DNA of 64,000 nucleotides from Beta vulgaris subsp. vulgaris. Its lineage: Eukaryota > Streptophyta > Magnoliopsida > Caryophyllales > Amaranthaceae. The notes under the pieces are model-generated. The model was given only the letters and a program-made list of their open reading frames with translations. It made no database searches and had not been told where the DNA came from. Both the position numbers and the translations under genes were made by a program. Shown piece after piece: positions 11,519 to 24,331 of this stretch. The DNA lies in assembly GCF_026745355.1 (NCBI RefSeq), contig NC_079202.1:64211555-64275554 (forward strand). Direction: 5' to 3'. Numbering within the stretch: the stretch's first letter is position 1; every line of letters starts with the position of its first letter.

Positions 11519-14094
11519 TTTATTTTTTTATTTTTTTCCAAAAAAATCTCCCAAAATTTTTTAGGTTCAGCTGAAATTATGCCAGCTAGAGCCGTCCCAA
11601 CTTAAGCTAGAAATATAATATCAACTTCAAAGAATGAAACACACATATACAAGTTACCAAGTGTGAATATGATATAACCAATGTCAAATTTATCCATAAT
11701 AACAAAAACTATCGGCACTGTCTATTGTAGTAATTAAAAAGAACCAAACTTTTTCAATTGTGGGCGTATAAAAACAATGTTTTAGCCTCACAAATTTTTA
11801 AATGTTGTGGTTCAAAGAAGAGTCAGCCTAACAAATTTCCGAAAAAAATAATAAAATCAAAAATAAAGAGATTTTAAGTTTTTGGTGAATTTTCTTACTT
11901 CAATGAGATATTTTAATTGCAATGATAAAAGCACATATTTGGATCTAATTTCATAAAAAGACAAAAATATTAAAGGTCAATTTTATATTATAACACATAG
12001 GATCTATAGTGATTACGTTATTAAAATCATTGTGATTAATAGGTAAATAGATCAATTGTCCCATTTATCTTATTAGATGTGATATGTTTAATTTGGATGT
12101 CTGATTTAGGAAAAAGTATTAATGATAAAGCAATTACAATTAAAAAGGCATAAAGCAAGCTAAAATAGTCGTATAAAATAATCAAAAAAATATACAAGAT
12201 ACAAATATGTACATGCACAATCTCAATTTAATGCATGATCTCAATCACTAATACAAAAGGAATTAAATTTGAATTGACTCTCATGTATTATTCCTTTGTC
12301 CCCTAGGTTTGAAAGTACAAACATTGAAGGGATCAATCTTTAGTCTTAAAGAAGTAACTTGTATAAAGATTCAAGGAAAGATAAATACTCTTGTACTTGA
12401 ATGTATTTGTGAAGTGTTTTTTGGAGAGAGTTTTGATGCTTTTTGAGTGTTGAATGAATAATAAGTTGAAAAAGTCGTTGGGAAATAGTACATAGAGCAG
12501 AATTTCAAACCCGATTTATTTTGTTGAGACGGGTTTCAAGTAGCTCAAAAATAATATTTTTCTTCGAAATCTATTTGTTTGCTTTTTCTTTAAAAATTGT
12601 ACCATTTAGAATTTTATATACCCCTAAAATAAATAATTTAAATATTTTTCATCGACTAATATATTATTCTAGAATCGTCCTTGCAACACCGCCTAGATTT
12701 CATGTGAATAAATTTATATATATATATATATATATATATAATCCTATCACAATAAGTTTTCTTCTTCTACCATAGCTAATTTTGGTGTCAGAAGGAAATT
12801 GTCAACAGAGCAATTAAAAGAAGCTCTTAGTAGTCTTTTTTTTAAAATCTTTGGTATATAGTTCAGATAGGGGGCTTGAGAAGGATCACAGTTTTAGGAT
12901 TTAGAGAGAATAATGGAGAAAGAAGAGGATAGAGTCTCAAAAACTAGATAGGAAAGCAAAAGAAAACCTAAAATAAAGATATACAACAACAAAAGTCGGA
13001 ACAGAGTTAGAATAAAAAACGTTAAATGTCTGGAAGACTTATACATACAAAAAGGTTACTAATTATGTGTATCTTAATTCAATAAGGGAAGAGTGAGAGG
13101 ACATTAATAAAAACATACTTCTATAAAGCTGGCTATTTCAACAATATTATTACAATTACACCAACAGATAAAATGCAACATAATTGAACTTCAATAATAA
13201 AAAAAATATATAAAAAAGAAACAATGTATACTATCCACTATAGAACTGCAATGCACTTTCTCTCGACCGTTGCACTATCTAACATTAACACTCAAACTGT
13301 CTTCTGATTTGTTCCTCTTCTATATACTTTTGCATCAATCATATACATACAAGACTAGTATTATGTAAAGAGACTCTACGGGCACGATACACCTGATAAT
13401 GGTTTCCACGCATACCATTAACGCTGTCGCAATTCGCAAAGCAAAACACCAACAAGCCAAGCAAAGCACTCTTCAGCTCTTTGCATTGCATCATCTTCCA
13501 ACACGGAAACACCAATCGCGATTTCCATTTAATGATTTCGAGTCTACACTTACCCAAAAATGATCTAACAAAAATAACCAAATCAGAAGGCGAGCAATTT
13601 CCTCCCCTCACAACACTTCTTTCTCGTCATTTTTTTCTGTGCAAACTTCTTTCTTGTCATCATTTCTGATTTCACTTAGGGTGATGTTGATCTCGAGATG
13701 GTGATCTCCTTTTGTATAATATCTCGTACGTAGAATGTCAATATAATAATAATAACAATAATAATAATAATAATAATAATTACAATTACTACAATTACAA
13801 TTACAATGGCACGTTAATAAATTAGGTAACATTAATATCTCTTATGATATGACATATATAGCTATACAATTAGATTTGTCTTGAAAAATTTATAAAAAAA
13901 TATAATTTTCTTGTAGTTTTAACTCACATGAATTCGGGTAATTAACCGTGAAAGTTCAACATCAACTTGAATATCAATAATATCATGCATGTCTTATCTT
14001 TTGAAATAAATAGAGTATATATAACAAATAACTATATATAGTATATATTTAGAGGTTACAGAAAGCTCCCTTTCTCTGTAAATATGGGGACTAA
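11519..14094. other. AT-rich intergenic DNA with simple repeats
   Basis: No supported gene. Microsatellites are (TA)n at about 12715-12741 and (AAT)n followed by TTACAA repeats at about 13742-13806. Short open frames here have no recognisable domains. Confidence 0.6.
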
Positions 14095-14439
14095 CGGCCC
14101 GTTTGGTAGTTGGTCATAAATGGTGGTAATGGGAATGAATTTGTATGTAAATTTGTGAAAAATATCATTATCCATTACCATGATAATGCTAATTTATCCT
14201 AAAGTGTCCACTTTCCTTCTTGAATTTTCATTCTCATCCAATACCACCTTGTAGGGTGGTAATGAGTGGTAATGAAAATTGCTTCCCCTTGGAGACAAAA
14301 ACACAAGTTTAAGGGTGAGATTGCTTGTCCATGGAGAAAAAATGTCTCCCCATGGAGATTTTAGGGTGCTTCCCTAATAAAATTACACATAAAATTCATT
14401 CCCATTACCGCAATTTATTAACGACTACCAAACGGGCCG
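14095..14439. mobile_element. Tourist-like MITE (PIF/Harbinger), 345 bp
   Basis: Perfect inverted ends CGGCCCGTTTGGTAGT are flanked by the trinucleotide TAA on both sides (14092-14094 and 14440-14442), the expected TSD for PIF/Harbinger MITEs. The interior is non-coding, with GGTAATG/CATTACC phrases that extend the inverted symmetry. Confidence 0.85.
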
Positions 14440-14758
14440 TAAAGGTATGTGTTGAGTATTCTTCTTCAATTTTTAGTACCATGTTTTTTTACTAAGAAAA
14501 TATAAAATTATCATTAATAAATTGTTATACAACATCTACACCAATAATTATCTAAGTAAAAGATAGTTCTTAAAAGTTTTGTGAAAATTTTCTTAGTATA
14601 AACACTCAACGTCTTTATTGATTTCTCGTGCCTGATGTTGTTGTAAATTGAAATCTGATCTTCATCTCGATGTTTTCAACCAAAAAAAATGCTCTTTAAT
14701 CCTGTAAACTAGAAAATAAACTATGACTCTAAATTAAAGTGACAGTAGATAAAACTTA

Positions 14759-15131
14759 TTCCCTCCGTCTCATAATATAGTGCTCGTAGTCTTTTTTTAA
14801 TATCCCCAAATGTTGTACCTATTTTCTTTTATATCAATTTATTTGGAATAAATTATCACATACTTTTCGAAATACCCCTACTTTTCTTTCAATATATGTA
14901 TTCCTATTTATTTTTTTACACCATTTCAAGAAAAAATTTATTGCTTTTTCTGATTTTTTTTAAAATGAAAAAAGAAAAAAAAGACTAATTCCAAGACAAA
15001 AGTACCAAAAAATGCTTCTTCGAAGTATTTTTTGGGAAATCCTAACTCCTAATACTCTCCTAGTATACCTTTTATTTTCCTTAATTCACGTGAAAATAAC
15101 AAGTGAGCACCATAATATAGTAGGGAGGGAG
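14759..15131. mobile_element. Stowaway-like MITE (Tc1/mariner), about 373 bp
   Basis: The left end TTCCCTCCGTCTCATAATAT pairs with an inverted right end reading CTCCCTCCCTACTATATTAT. The flanking dinucleotide is TA on both sides. There is no coding capacity. Confidence 0.8.
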
Positions 15132-16566
15132 TATCATATTGATGGAGAATATCCTCACATATAAAATGAACTAAAAATTATAAAACTTTTTGAAAAAAAC
15201 GATAAATACAATAAATATATATATATAGGGCTTCAAGCCCCTATATACCTAGTTTTATTATAAAACAACCACTTTACATCTTAATTAAAACTACAGATAC
15301 TCTATTAATCTGACTAAGATAATTATAGTACACAGAGGGGTAGATGAGGGTGTGCAAGGAGCCCAACAGCACATGGCCTCCAAAATTATAAAGGTCCCAT
15401 AATATATTTATTTGAAAATTTTAGTTCATATTTGAAAAAATCATCCCTTGTTTCCCACCCTTAATAAATTTGTTAATGATTTATCTTTAGATTTTCAACT
15501 TTCCATTTTTAGAACTCTAACCTTCCATCTTTACTTTCTATAAATTAGGACCCAATTTTCATGAGTTAAGCATACGTTTGCCCCCTAACGTTTGGGGTTT
15601 TTTAACGTTCGCCCACTAACGTTTAAAAGATAAACATTCACCCCTTAACGTTTGCTTAACTCAACCTTAGTTAAAAATGTATTGCTTGACAACTAATTAC
15701 ATTATTTATCCCTCAAAAAAAAATTACATTATTAAAAATAATAATTTTAATTGTTAATTAGTCAAGGAAGGGTTTTGCGTTTTTTCCACCCAAAATGACT
15801 GTCATCTTTTCCTCTTCCCATTTTCACACAAACTTTTACCATTAACAAACTTTTACCAAGCAAGAGGAAGAGAGCACACAAAACACACCATTTGCGGCTA
15901 CAAAGTACGAACGACTACTGAACTAGAGACAAAAGGTACTATTTTTTTTTCAAAATAAATCTTGTTTTTTCTCCTTTCTAATTGACTATTATTAAGAAAT
16001 CTAGGGTTTGAAAGGTATAATTTTTTTTTCGAAATAATGAAAATTCTGGTAAATTTTGTTATAGTTTGGTTGAATTATGGTTGTTGATAATTGTTGTTGT
16101 GTTCTGATTGTTCTTTTATATCGATTCATCATCTTTGATTAGGGTTTTAATTATTTTTTTGATAATGTAGTAAAACAGGTTATATTAAATTGAGGTATTT
16201 GTATTTGGCCATGATTCTTCTTAGAACTCATAGTTTATAGACTTATAATATGATTTATCTTGTGTAATTGGTACTGGACAGGGACAATGAGAAGATTTAT
16301 TGGAATATGTTCATTGAATTTTGGAGTTTCTGTATATTGGAATATGTTCATTGAAGATGTCTGTTTGACTTATCATAACACATGAATCCTTGAGAACTAT
16401 ACCTTGGCATAGACTTAAAGTTGATTAAGTTCTTTAGTCTCTCATAGTTGTTACCTTTCTTTTTCCCTCTCTGCACTGAACTTGTGAAAATGGCATATAG
16501 GTATAGCAAGTGATTCCAATTCGGGGTCGTGAGCGGTTTAATGAACAAAGTATTTAGAATGCCATG

Positions 16567-16740
16567 AAATAGGTACTGCACATAGCCATTGTTTTTGAAA
16601 TAGGTACTGCACATAGCCATTGAAGATCGTAATTTATAATTATTTTTTTAGGTTTGTATCATGCCTCACTTTTGTGCATAATCCAGATCTTCAATGCCTA
16701 CATATATATTTTTGAAATAGGTACTGCAAATAGCCATTGA
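16567..16740. repeat. Short direct repeat (GAAATAGGTACTGCACATAG) in three copies
   Basis: Two copies lie about 35 bp apart at 16567-16620. A third, slightly altered copy is at about 16715. All three are inside the MULE's non-coding interior. Confidence 0.75.
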
Positions 16741-16860
16741 AAATGGTCATATTTTCAAATGCATTGTATATTTGCTTTAATTAATTCCTATTTGTAATTG
16801 TGTATATATCCAATGTAACCTAAAAATTGATATGGATGCTTTTATGTGGACGATGTAGAT

Positions 16861-17082
16861 ATGGAGAATGTTCCAAACTGCATAATTTTACACCATGGTG
16901 GCAAATGGGTGACCACTGAAGAATGGTCTTACGTTGGCGGAAAAATTGAAATCTGTAACGATATGCCAGTTCAATTGACACACCATGATATTGTGAGTTT
17001 GGTTTCGAGGTTGGGCTATGATGATGTAATCGGACTTCATTACAATGATCCTTCAATTACAAGGGTTTCGATCATGGATTAG
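16861..17082 (+). CDS. PB1-like N-terminal domain of a plant MULE protein (73 aa)
   Basis: The frame opens at ATG 16861, two bases after a possible splice acceptor at 16858, and stops at 17082. The LHHGGKWV stretch, the EEWSYVGGKIEICNDM stretch and a later VSRLGYDD motif match the start of plant MuDR-type transposases, where a PB1-like domain precedes the zinc finger and catalytic core. Here the protein ends right after that domain, so it cannot transpose DNA itself. It could be a remnant or a small regulatory product; nothing shows which. An in-frame GTG at 16846 could extend it by five codons. Confidence 0.6.
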   Translation: MENVPNCIILHHGGKWVTTEEWSYVGGKIEICNDMPVQLTHHDIVSLVSRLGYDDVIGLHYNDPSITRVSIMD

Positions 17083-18130
17083 GGTTTTTTGGCGCTGTGG
17101 ATTGAAAGATTAAAAGCGTATAATGGTGGCTCTTGGATTTTTGATGGATTGATTGTTGTTCTGTGGAGTAGTTATTATTTTAATGGAAGGAAATGAATTT
17201 TTTATTTTATTTTTGGATGAAACAACAGTTCATGTAAAGAACTTTTGTGTGTGTGTGTTTGATTAAGGGATGAAATTGAAATGGATGGAAGTGATTTTAT
17301 TTCGGATGAAATTATAAATGCTCATAAGTACAATTATATTTTATGAGTTATCAAGTATTAAAAAGTTAACTATGGTTAGCAAAATCAAACGTTAAGGGGT
17401 GAATGTTTATCTTTTAAACGTTAGTGGACAAACGTTAAAAAACCCCAAACGTTAAGGGGCAAACGTATGCTTAACTCCAATTTTCATGTTAGAACAGGGG
17501 TCCCAAAATCTTCAAAACGGCCCTGATAGTACACTTCTAAAAGGTGGTATGCCCTGTGCGATTGATATTCGGGATGATGACAAACCTCGGAACAACAATT
17601 GTGCCATATCTATAAATAATGTTTATGTTCGTGCTCGTATTTATTTCCAGGCAATTGATTGTAGGTCCAATGCTGTATGCCTGTATCTACAACTACTTGT
17701 TTCTAAACAATTAATTACAGGTTGAAATTTAATATAATAGTCATGCAAGGCATAATAATCTATACCTGAATTAAAAAGATATTGTCTGGTTAAGTTATAT
17801 ATAAGATCATTAAATTATTTTATTATAATAAATGTGCCTTACTAATTAAAACGTACGACACATAACACTATAGCAATAGCATATATAATTAAACGTGAGA
17901 TATGATGAAGCAAAGCAGGTGAATACTTGTAAAAGATTGGGAAGTGCTTAAGTAGGTGGAATCGAGGAAACTATACACTATACACTATACACTACACTAC
18001 TACAGGAGGAATTTGATATGGGAAATTAATACGGATAAGAAGGTGCATGCATTATGCAATATGCAATATGCATTGAGGGACATGCATACGTGTCATGGGG
18101 ATTCACCTCCCACCAACTCTACTTTTCTCG

Positions 18131-18140
18131 TGTATAAGAA
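18131..18140 (+). promoter_or_regulatory. Candidate TATA box of the WAT1-related gene
   Basis: TGTATAAGAA lies about 175 bp upstream of the start codon, in a region without other genes. The position suits a leader of about 140 nt. There is no direct transcript evidence. Confidence 0.4.
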
Positions 18141-18309
18141 GGCCATTTCTTCATTGGTGCTCTTCAATTCATTCCCTGCTTGACTTGCATTCTCTTACTA
18201 ATAGAAAGAGGGATATATAGAAAGAGCTAATTAGAGCGTCAAAAAAAGAGAGAAAAACTTCTTAAGCTAGGAAGAAAAGAGATATTATTGGTAGTATAAT
18301 TACAATATA

Positions 18310-21300
18310 ATGGGAATCAAGTCTATCTCTGACAGCCTAGTAAAGGCAAAAGCATACTTGGCTATAATTTCACTCCAATTTGGGTATTCTGGGATGTATA
18401 TAGTAACGGCTGTTTGCTTGAAACGTGGGATGAACCATTACATCCTCTCAGTCTACCGTCATGTTTTTGCCACCCTTGCCATTGCACCTTTTGCCCTTAT
18501 TTTTGAAAGGTTTCCCTCTTTTCCATTTTTCTTCCTTCTCGTCTCTACACAAGTTTATAGTATTTCTTTTTAGTGCGTATGTTGTTCATGTTCAATATCA
18601 TCTCTTTGATCATACAATTTGTCGTGTATTGTGTTTTCTACAGGAAAACTAGGTCAAAGATGACCCTCTCCGTCTTTCTCAAGATAATGGTGCTCGCTTT
18701 TCTTGAGTAAGCCTTTGCACTGCACTGCATTAATTTCATACTACATTTAAAAGTGTATATAATTACTTCAAACAAATAAATAAACTAAAAAGAGATACAA
18801 CGACGAAGTTTGAAATTTGAATAAAAACTTGGAATTTTTTGCCAACTGCAGCCATGCATGGTCATTTTGCTAATTGCATCTTGCCTTTTCATTTTCAATC
18901 TCTTGAATTGTAAGATCAAATAAACCAAACACTTTTATATTACAACTTAAAAAGCGTGAAGGTAGGTTGGATTTGGCCTGTAACTTAAAAATGTTTGGTT
19001 TATTCAAGGTTGTAATTGAAGAGATTGAAAGAAAATAAGGGAATATAATTAACAAAGTGGTCATTTTAAAGGGGTGCATTTGCGTCCTTGACACACAGTT
19101 CTTAGCCTAAAATCCATTACTAAAGTGTTGTTCCACCAATTAGCTGTTAGCTAAGCAGTAGCAGCGCCACATTTCTTTCCCTCCTAGATAAACCCTGAGC
19201 GAGAATATGTGAAAAGACATACCCTAGTAGTATTACATGCAACAAGAAGATGTACTAGAATCTTGCATTACAAAGATTATTATTACGTGATTTAGGGATC
19301 GATTTTGCATACAACAATAAACGTCAACCCAATTTGGCATTTAGGAATGAAAATTTTGGCCAACTTCAACAATATAAAATACTTATAACGGATCATCCAA
19401 CACAGAAAAAAGAAATGTATAACTCTAGCTAGTAGAATTAAGTTTGTCCATCTTAAATTTTTCAATGAAGTTCAGACAATATAGCTTTTAACAATTTAAG
19501 GTTAGTCTAGTTAAATCAAGATGAATAAAGTTTGATTTTCAACAAAATACTCAAATCCTGGTAGTCAATATTATTTGAAATTGTAGGCCTGTGCTAGATC
19601 AAAATCTGTACTACGTGGGATTGCAGTATACATCAGCAACACTTACTTCTGCCAGTGTCAACATTCTTCCTGCAATTACCTTCATCATGGCAACAATTTT
19701 CAGGTACATGACAAACATGAGATTCAACCTACTCGCTCCTATATACAATGTCATAGAATGGAATACTAGTAGTATGTCTTAGTTAAGTACCACTACTAGT
19801 CTACTATATTGGAGATATACGATCGATCATGATATAATAATTGATATTTTTGCACTTTTTACTTAGTCCTCATGTCCTGTTCTAGCTACATATATTGTAC
19901 TACATGCATATGCATATGCTTGATCGACAACTAGCTTGATCGACAACTAGCTATTCCACAAATTGAACCTTATTTCTTTTAGAACAAAAAGTAAAATTAA
20001 CCACATATCAAAAATAAAGCAGTGATAGTTCATCAAATTGAATACTTCTATCTTTTCTCAAAGCTATTAAGTCAAGCCACATATCAAAAATAAAGCATTG
20101 AGATGGAGCACTATGTACTCATTCTGACGTTGATACGCTATTAAAGATATTAACAAGTTCCTTTTGGATGTAATTTTTTAAATGAAGCCCTTGTAAATTA
20201 AATCAAATAAGATTTTAATTGACTAAGTTTTGTCTTTAATATAAATAAATTAGTTTGGATTATTCTTGTCAATTTTTCCATAGGAAAAATTGACAGAAAT
20301 AATCCTAACTATGACCGGTCCGCTCAAAATAATCCGAACTTTGGGTTATTCTAGAATAATCCAAACTATTTAGGGTACCTTCCCAAAATAATCCAAACTT
20401 TTATTTTTCTTGCCTTCAATGATCCCTTTTGGGTCTACTATATATAGGATAATTAAAAGTTGAAAAATTGACAAGAATAATTCAAACTATGACCGGTCCG
20501 CTCAAAATAATCCGAACTTTGGGTTATTCTAGAATAATCCAAACTATTTAGGGTACCTCCCCAAAATAATCCAAACTTTTATTTTTCTTGCCTTCAATGA
20601 TCCCTTTTGGGTCTACTATATATAGGATAATTAAAAGTTTGGATTATTTTGAGAACGTACTCCTCATAGTTTAGATTATTCTAGAATAACCCATAGTTGG
20701 GATTATTTTGAGAGAAACGGTGATAGTTTGGATTATTCTTGTCAATTTTTCCATTCTTCTAGTTATTTTTTTATCATTATTTACGTCACTTATTAGTTGG
20801 TTGATGTCAGTTATTCTTTACCTTTTAAGAAAAATAAAAATTTGTTTGAGTTTAAAGATATAAATCAGTAATATTGAGGGGTGATAAAAAAAAAAGGGAC
20901 AAAAGATTTATATCTGATATTAGAATATGGCGCATATCTTCGTCTTTTGCATAAAGTATACTTGATACTTGATAGTATATGTCTTTAGTGCGTGTGATGT
21001 GGCTTCAACGAAATGACCTTTAGCACCAAAAAAATTTATCAGGAAACATAAATCTCTTTCAATCTGTTTGTGCAAACAAGAAACGACAACAATAAAATAA
21101 AATTAAAAAGGCTCTTTCTTTTTCAATCATGACTAAATTATTGTTGTTTCTTTCATGAATGGAGTATACTCCATATACTGATATACCAATATAACTTTAA
21201 CTTTTGATGGGAAAATAGGTTGCTGTGTTACAAAGAAATGATAAGGACGGAATTACTTGAATCCTTGTCATAGATGCTTGCCTTTTGCTTTAAAGAAAAT

Positions 21301-22700
21301 ATATTTGTTTTTGTAACTTTAATCAATTAATAATCAAGGTTTGTAAAAGAAAAGTAATAATGAATAATTTGTCTTAATTTAGTAATGGTAAGTCCAATAT
21401 TAAAAAGAGAATAAGTTTAATAGTGATTAGGTTAATTTCTTTCGATGACTAGTTTAATATATTCATTGATTAGGTATACTTTATATTAAGATTAGACCGT
21501 CTCTTTTAATAATTTTTGAATAATGAATGGGTGTGATGGATGATGGTTAGGCTGGAGAAAGTAGACATAAGGAAGCTACCAAGTCAAGCAAAGATCATAG
21601 GAACCATAGTGACGGTATCAGGGGCAATGGTGATGACCATGTATAGAGGGCCAGTTGTGAATCTATTCGGAAACCATGGAGTTGGACACCATCTAGCTAA
21701 CGCTGCTACTGCTACCCCTTCGACTCAACATTGGGTTGTTGGAACAATTTGCGTTCTCGGCAGTTGCTTGGGATGGGCGGCTTTCTTCATCCTCCAAGTA
21801 ACTAGCCAGCTAGCTAATTAATAACTCGTTAATACTCTTTATATATTTCTGATCCCTCCCACGAATCATGATCCCCCATAATTAATTAATCTTATTTATT
21901 ATTGCTCTTGGCAGTCATTTACACTTAACGAGTACCCATCACAACTATCACTCACAGCATGGATATGCTTCATGGGAACACTAGAAGGAGGGGTTGTCTC
22001 CTTAGTCATGGTTAGGGACATGAAAGCCTGGCAACTTGGCTGGGACTCCAGACTTCTTGCCTCTGTTTACACGGTACTTATATAAATTGATTAGCATCAT
22101 ACAAGTATATATTTATTTCATTCTCTCATAAGTAGTCATACCTAGTAATAATTACTTGATGATCACACTGACTATATATAAAAATAGGGAGTCATTTGCT
22201 CTGGAATTGCATATTATGTGCAAGGAGTAGTCAACCGGGAAAGAGGCCCTGTTTTTGTGACAGTCTTCAGCCCTCTTTGCATGATCATTACTGCTGCTTC
22301 AGGATCTCTTATCTTGCATGAGCTTCTCCACTTAGGCAGGTTGGTGAACGTGACACACTTTCCTTTTCAATTGCCTTATTTACTTTTCCGATAATTAAAG
22401 ATATTAATGGTCCATTGGTAAACCTAACATGAAATTGCACGGTGCAGCATCATAGGAGCATTGATCATAGTCATAGGGTTGTACACAGTGGTATGGGGGA
22501 AAAGCAAAGATCTCCGAATTTCTGACGAGAAAGGCAAGGTGCAGGCCGAATTGCCGATCGTCCACGACAGCACCATTAACACCATCGCGGCAGCTACCAC
22601 CCCTACCAAATCTACTGACATTAATACTCCTGCTTCAGATCAAGCCCGTCAATCTGGAATCTCAATGACCAAGTTCTCCTCGTCACAAGAGGTTGCATAA
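18310..22700 (+). CDS. WAT1-related protein (UMAMIT/nodulin MtN21-like EamA transporter), 396 aa
   Basis: Seven exons join in frame with GT-AG borders: 18310-18509, 18644-18706, 19587-19703, 21551-21797, 21915-22073, 22188-22339 and 22448-22700. The product is a membrane protein of the plant drug/metabolite transporter family, expected to have ten membrane spans in two EamA halves. Family landmarks include YSGMYIVTAVCLKRGM near the N-terminus, VLDQNLYYVGLQYTSAT in exon 3, SLTAWICFMGTLEGG in exon 5 and YYVQGVVNRERGPVFVT in exon 6. A hydrophilic tail rich in Thr/Ser/Ala ends at TAA 22698. Relatives export or import amino acids, auxin or other metabolites at the plasma membrane or tonoplast; this one's substrate cannot be read from sequence. 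Intron 3 (1.85 kb) carries a repeat. The full family length and intact frames suggest a working gene. It may be the counterpart of At1g21890, by family and by chromosomal context. Confidence 0.93.
20283..20752. mobile_element. Inverted-repeat element with a 178-bp internal tandem duplication, in WAT1 intron 3
   Basis: The ends GGAAAAATTGACAGAAATAA (20283) and the inverse of GGAAAAATTGACAAGAATAA (ending 20752) are inverted repeats. Internally, GACCGGTCCGCTC recurs at 20313 and 20491, marking two near-identical 178-bp units. A further copy of the right end (TTGTCAATTTTTCC) abuts the left end at about 20252-20280, so a second partial element is joined head to tail. The GGAAAAATTGAC tip is shared with the element at 52723-59053. 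No clear TSD was found. Confidence 0.65.
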
Positions 22701-23868
22701 CATTACATCATCTCATGGGGACCCAAAATATACCCCACAAAAACAAATTAAAAAAAAAAATTCCAACTAGACAAACAAAAAATATATGCAATTTGGGTTC
22801 TTACTTTATAATAGTAATCTAAATTTTGAGATGAAAGGGGCTACTCTGAGGAAAAAAAACATTTGGTTATCCAAGATGTGCTGGAACTAGAAGAATATTA
22901 ATTCTTTATTGGCTGCCTGATCTCATCTTGTTGCTTCATTAGTAGATCCCTAACAAATTTGATTTTCATTCCGCAAATGGAGCACTTATTCTAGCTCGCT
23001 CCTAATCTGTAAACTTCATCTCTCTTCTTTTTGCTAATCAATAGTATAATATAACCAATGTTCAAAGCGGAATCAAAAATATAGTTCAAAAGATTGCAAC
23101 ATTAACAGCTTTGTTTATCATCGCAACATGCCATATCAACATAGACGTGTTCTGACTACATTGCGCCACCTTACATAACATGTGAGCCAGATTGTAAGAT
23201 GATTTTAGAGTTTGTTTCGTGAACTACTAGTGTTTTGCTTAAAAATCAAGTACAACCTTATAAATTGATGACTTTACAAAACAATCTCAACAATTCCTTA
23301 TCTTTTGTCTTCAAAGAATTCATCCATTAAAATCTGAAAATTCTCTTGCCCCCTTTATCCGAAATTCATGGGATTATTGGGAAAGAATTCTAAACGGTTA
23401 GGAGGGGAAGAACTTTTCTAGAAAAATGTAGCAGTGAAAAGCAGTCCAGAAGAGAGGGGAAGAGGGTATCAGAGGTATAAGCTTTGGATAAAGTGCAGTC
23501 ATTTTGGGATGAGCATTGTGCACAGTGCACCCTAATGCATAATCCACGCTTTGGTAAGGAGAGGGTAAAGAGAATGATTAATTTGATCAACCAAACAACA
23601 AGTAAGGTAATCAATGAAGTTGATTCCCTTGCCCTTTCTAATAGACCTCCAACCAAACGCCCCCTTAGTACGTACCTGATTAGTATTGAATTGAAAACAA
23701 GATCAAAAAAGTTCTTCTATGAAAGAGGCCCACGCTTCCTTTGTTGAAGTAAGAACAAATTGTATGATTCGAGATTTTCTAAGGATCGATTTAGTAAAAT
23801 CCGCTATTTCATATATTAGAAAAAGAAATGATCCATCATTAGAAAAGATAAAGACACGCTCTCTCACT
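22701..23868. other. Intergenic DNA downstream of the WAT1-related gene
   Basis: The first few hundred bases are the probable 3' untranslated region. A CCAACCAAACGCCCCC tip at about 23650 resembles one end of a MITE, but no partner was found. The stretch 23730-23868 reads partly as open frame next to plastid-derived DNA and may itself be of plastid origin; I could not place it. Confidence 0.45.
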
Positions 23869-24026
23869 CAATGGAATTGAGTTTCCACTACTTGATCGAA
23901 TAGCCCAAAATTCAGTTATTTCAACTACATCAAATGATCTTTCAAATTGGTCAAGACTCTCGAGTTTATGGCCGCTTCTCGACAGTACCGTCCGGTTGTT
24001 GCTTCATTGAATTTGCTTCATTAATG
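23869..24026 (+). pseudogene. ndhK: Nuclear-integrated plastid fragment (ndhK 5' part)
   Basis: The translation contains [17 protein letters not shown] and [15 protein letters not shown], matching the N-terminal part of plastid NDH subunit K. The frame then shifts within an altered stretch (about 23980-24000). Beyond it, FIEFASLM of the same protein resumes in another frame. The insert is a dead NUPT, unrelated to nearby nuclear genes. Confidence 0.8.
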
Positions 24027-24331
24027 TTATAACTCAATTTTTACACATAATTTACACACACACAGAGCCCTTAGAAAAGAGATAAAAAACCGTGTTTTAC
24101 AGGACAGGGGAACATCTATTCATAATCACATCCTAAACGGAAGTTCCTATTAGGACCTGTGAAGAAAGGAGGGAAAAGGACCCACAGAACTTATATTGTC
24201 AAACACCTGCAGAGCCAGTCATAATTAATGTGCACAATTCATTACCAGGACTCTCTATTCATATAGTGCTTGAGCTCCGCAATCCACTACCAGTTCAGAC
24301 ATCGAGTAAACTTCAGGCTAAGTCCTCATCC

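Larger units (their letters stand above)
15564..17476 (+). mobile_element. Young Mutator-like element with about 92-bp inverted repeats
   Basis: Both ends start AGTTAAGCATACGTTTGCCC and remain about 96% identical for about 92 bp. The flanking direct repeat CCAATTTTCATG (15552-15563 and 17477-17488) is 12 bp, slightly longer than the usual 9-11 bp MULE TSD. The interior has a leader (about 15870-15935), a long intron-like stretch and one small coding exon at 16861-17082. No MuDR-type transposase core is present, so it should be non-autonomous. Confidence 0.85.
15333..17525. mobile_element. hAT-like element, about 280 bp of its own, split by a MULE
   Basis: A perfect 8-bp direct repeat ATAGTACA flanks it (15325-15332 and 17526-17533), the TSD length of hAT elements. 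The ends are CAGAGGGGTAG on the left and ...ACGGCCCTG on the right; read inverted, the right end is CAGGGCCGT, a common hAT-type tip. The inverted match between the ends is short, so this rests mainly on the TSD. A 1.9-kb MULE lies within it. Confidence 0.6.

Noticed and set aside
13339..13611. 90-codon minus-strand open frame
   Set aside because: No recognisable motif, no exon structure and ordinary AT-rich surroundings; likely chance.
17956..18183. 75-codon open frame upstream of the WAT1-related gene
   Set aside because: It overlaps the promoter and candidate TATA box and has no family likeness.
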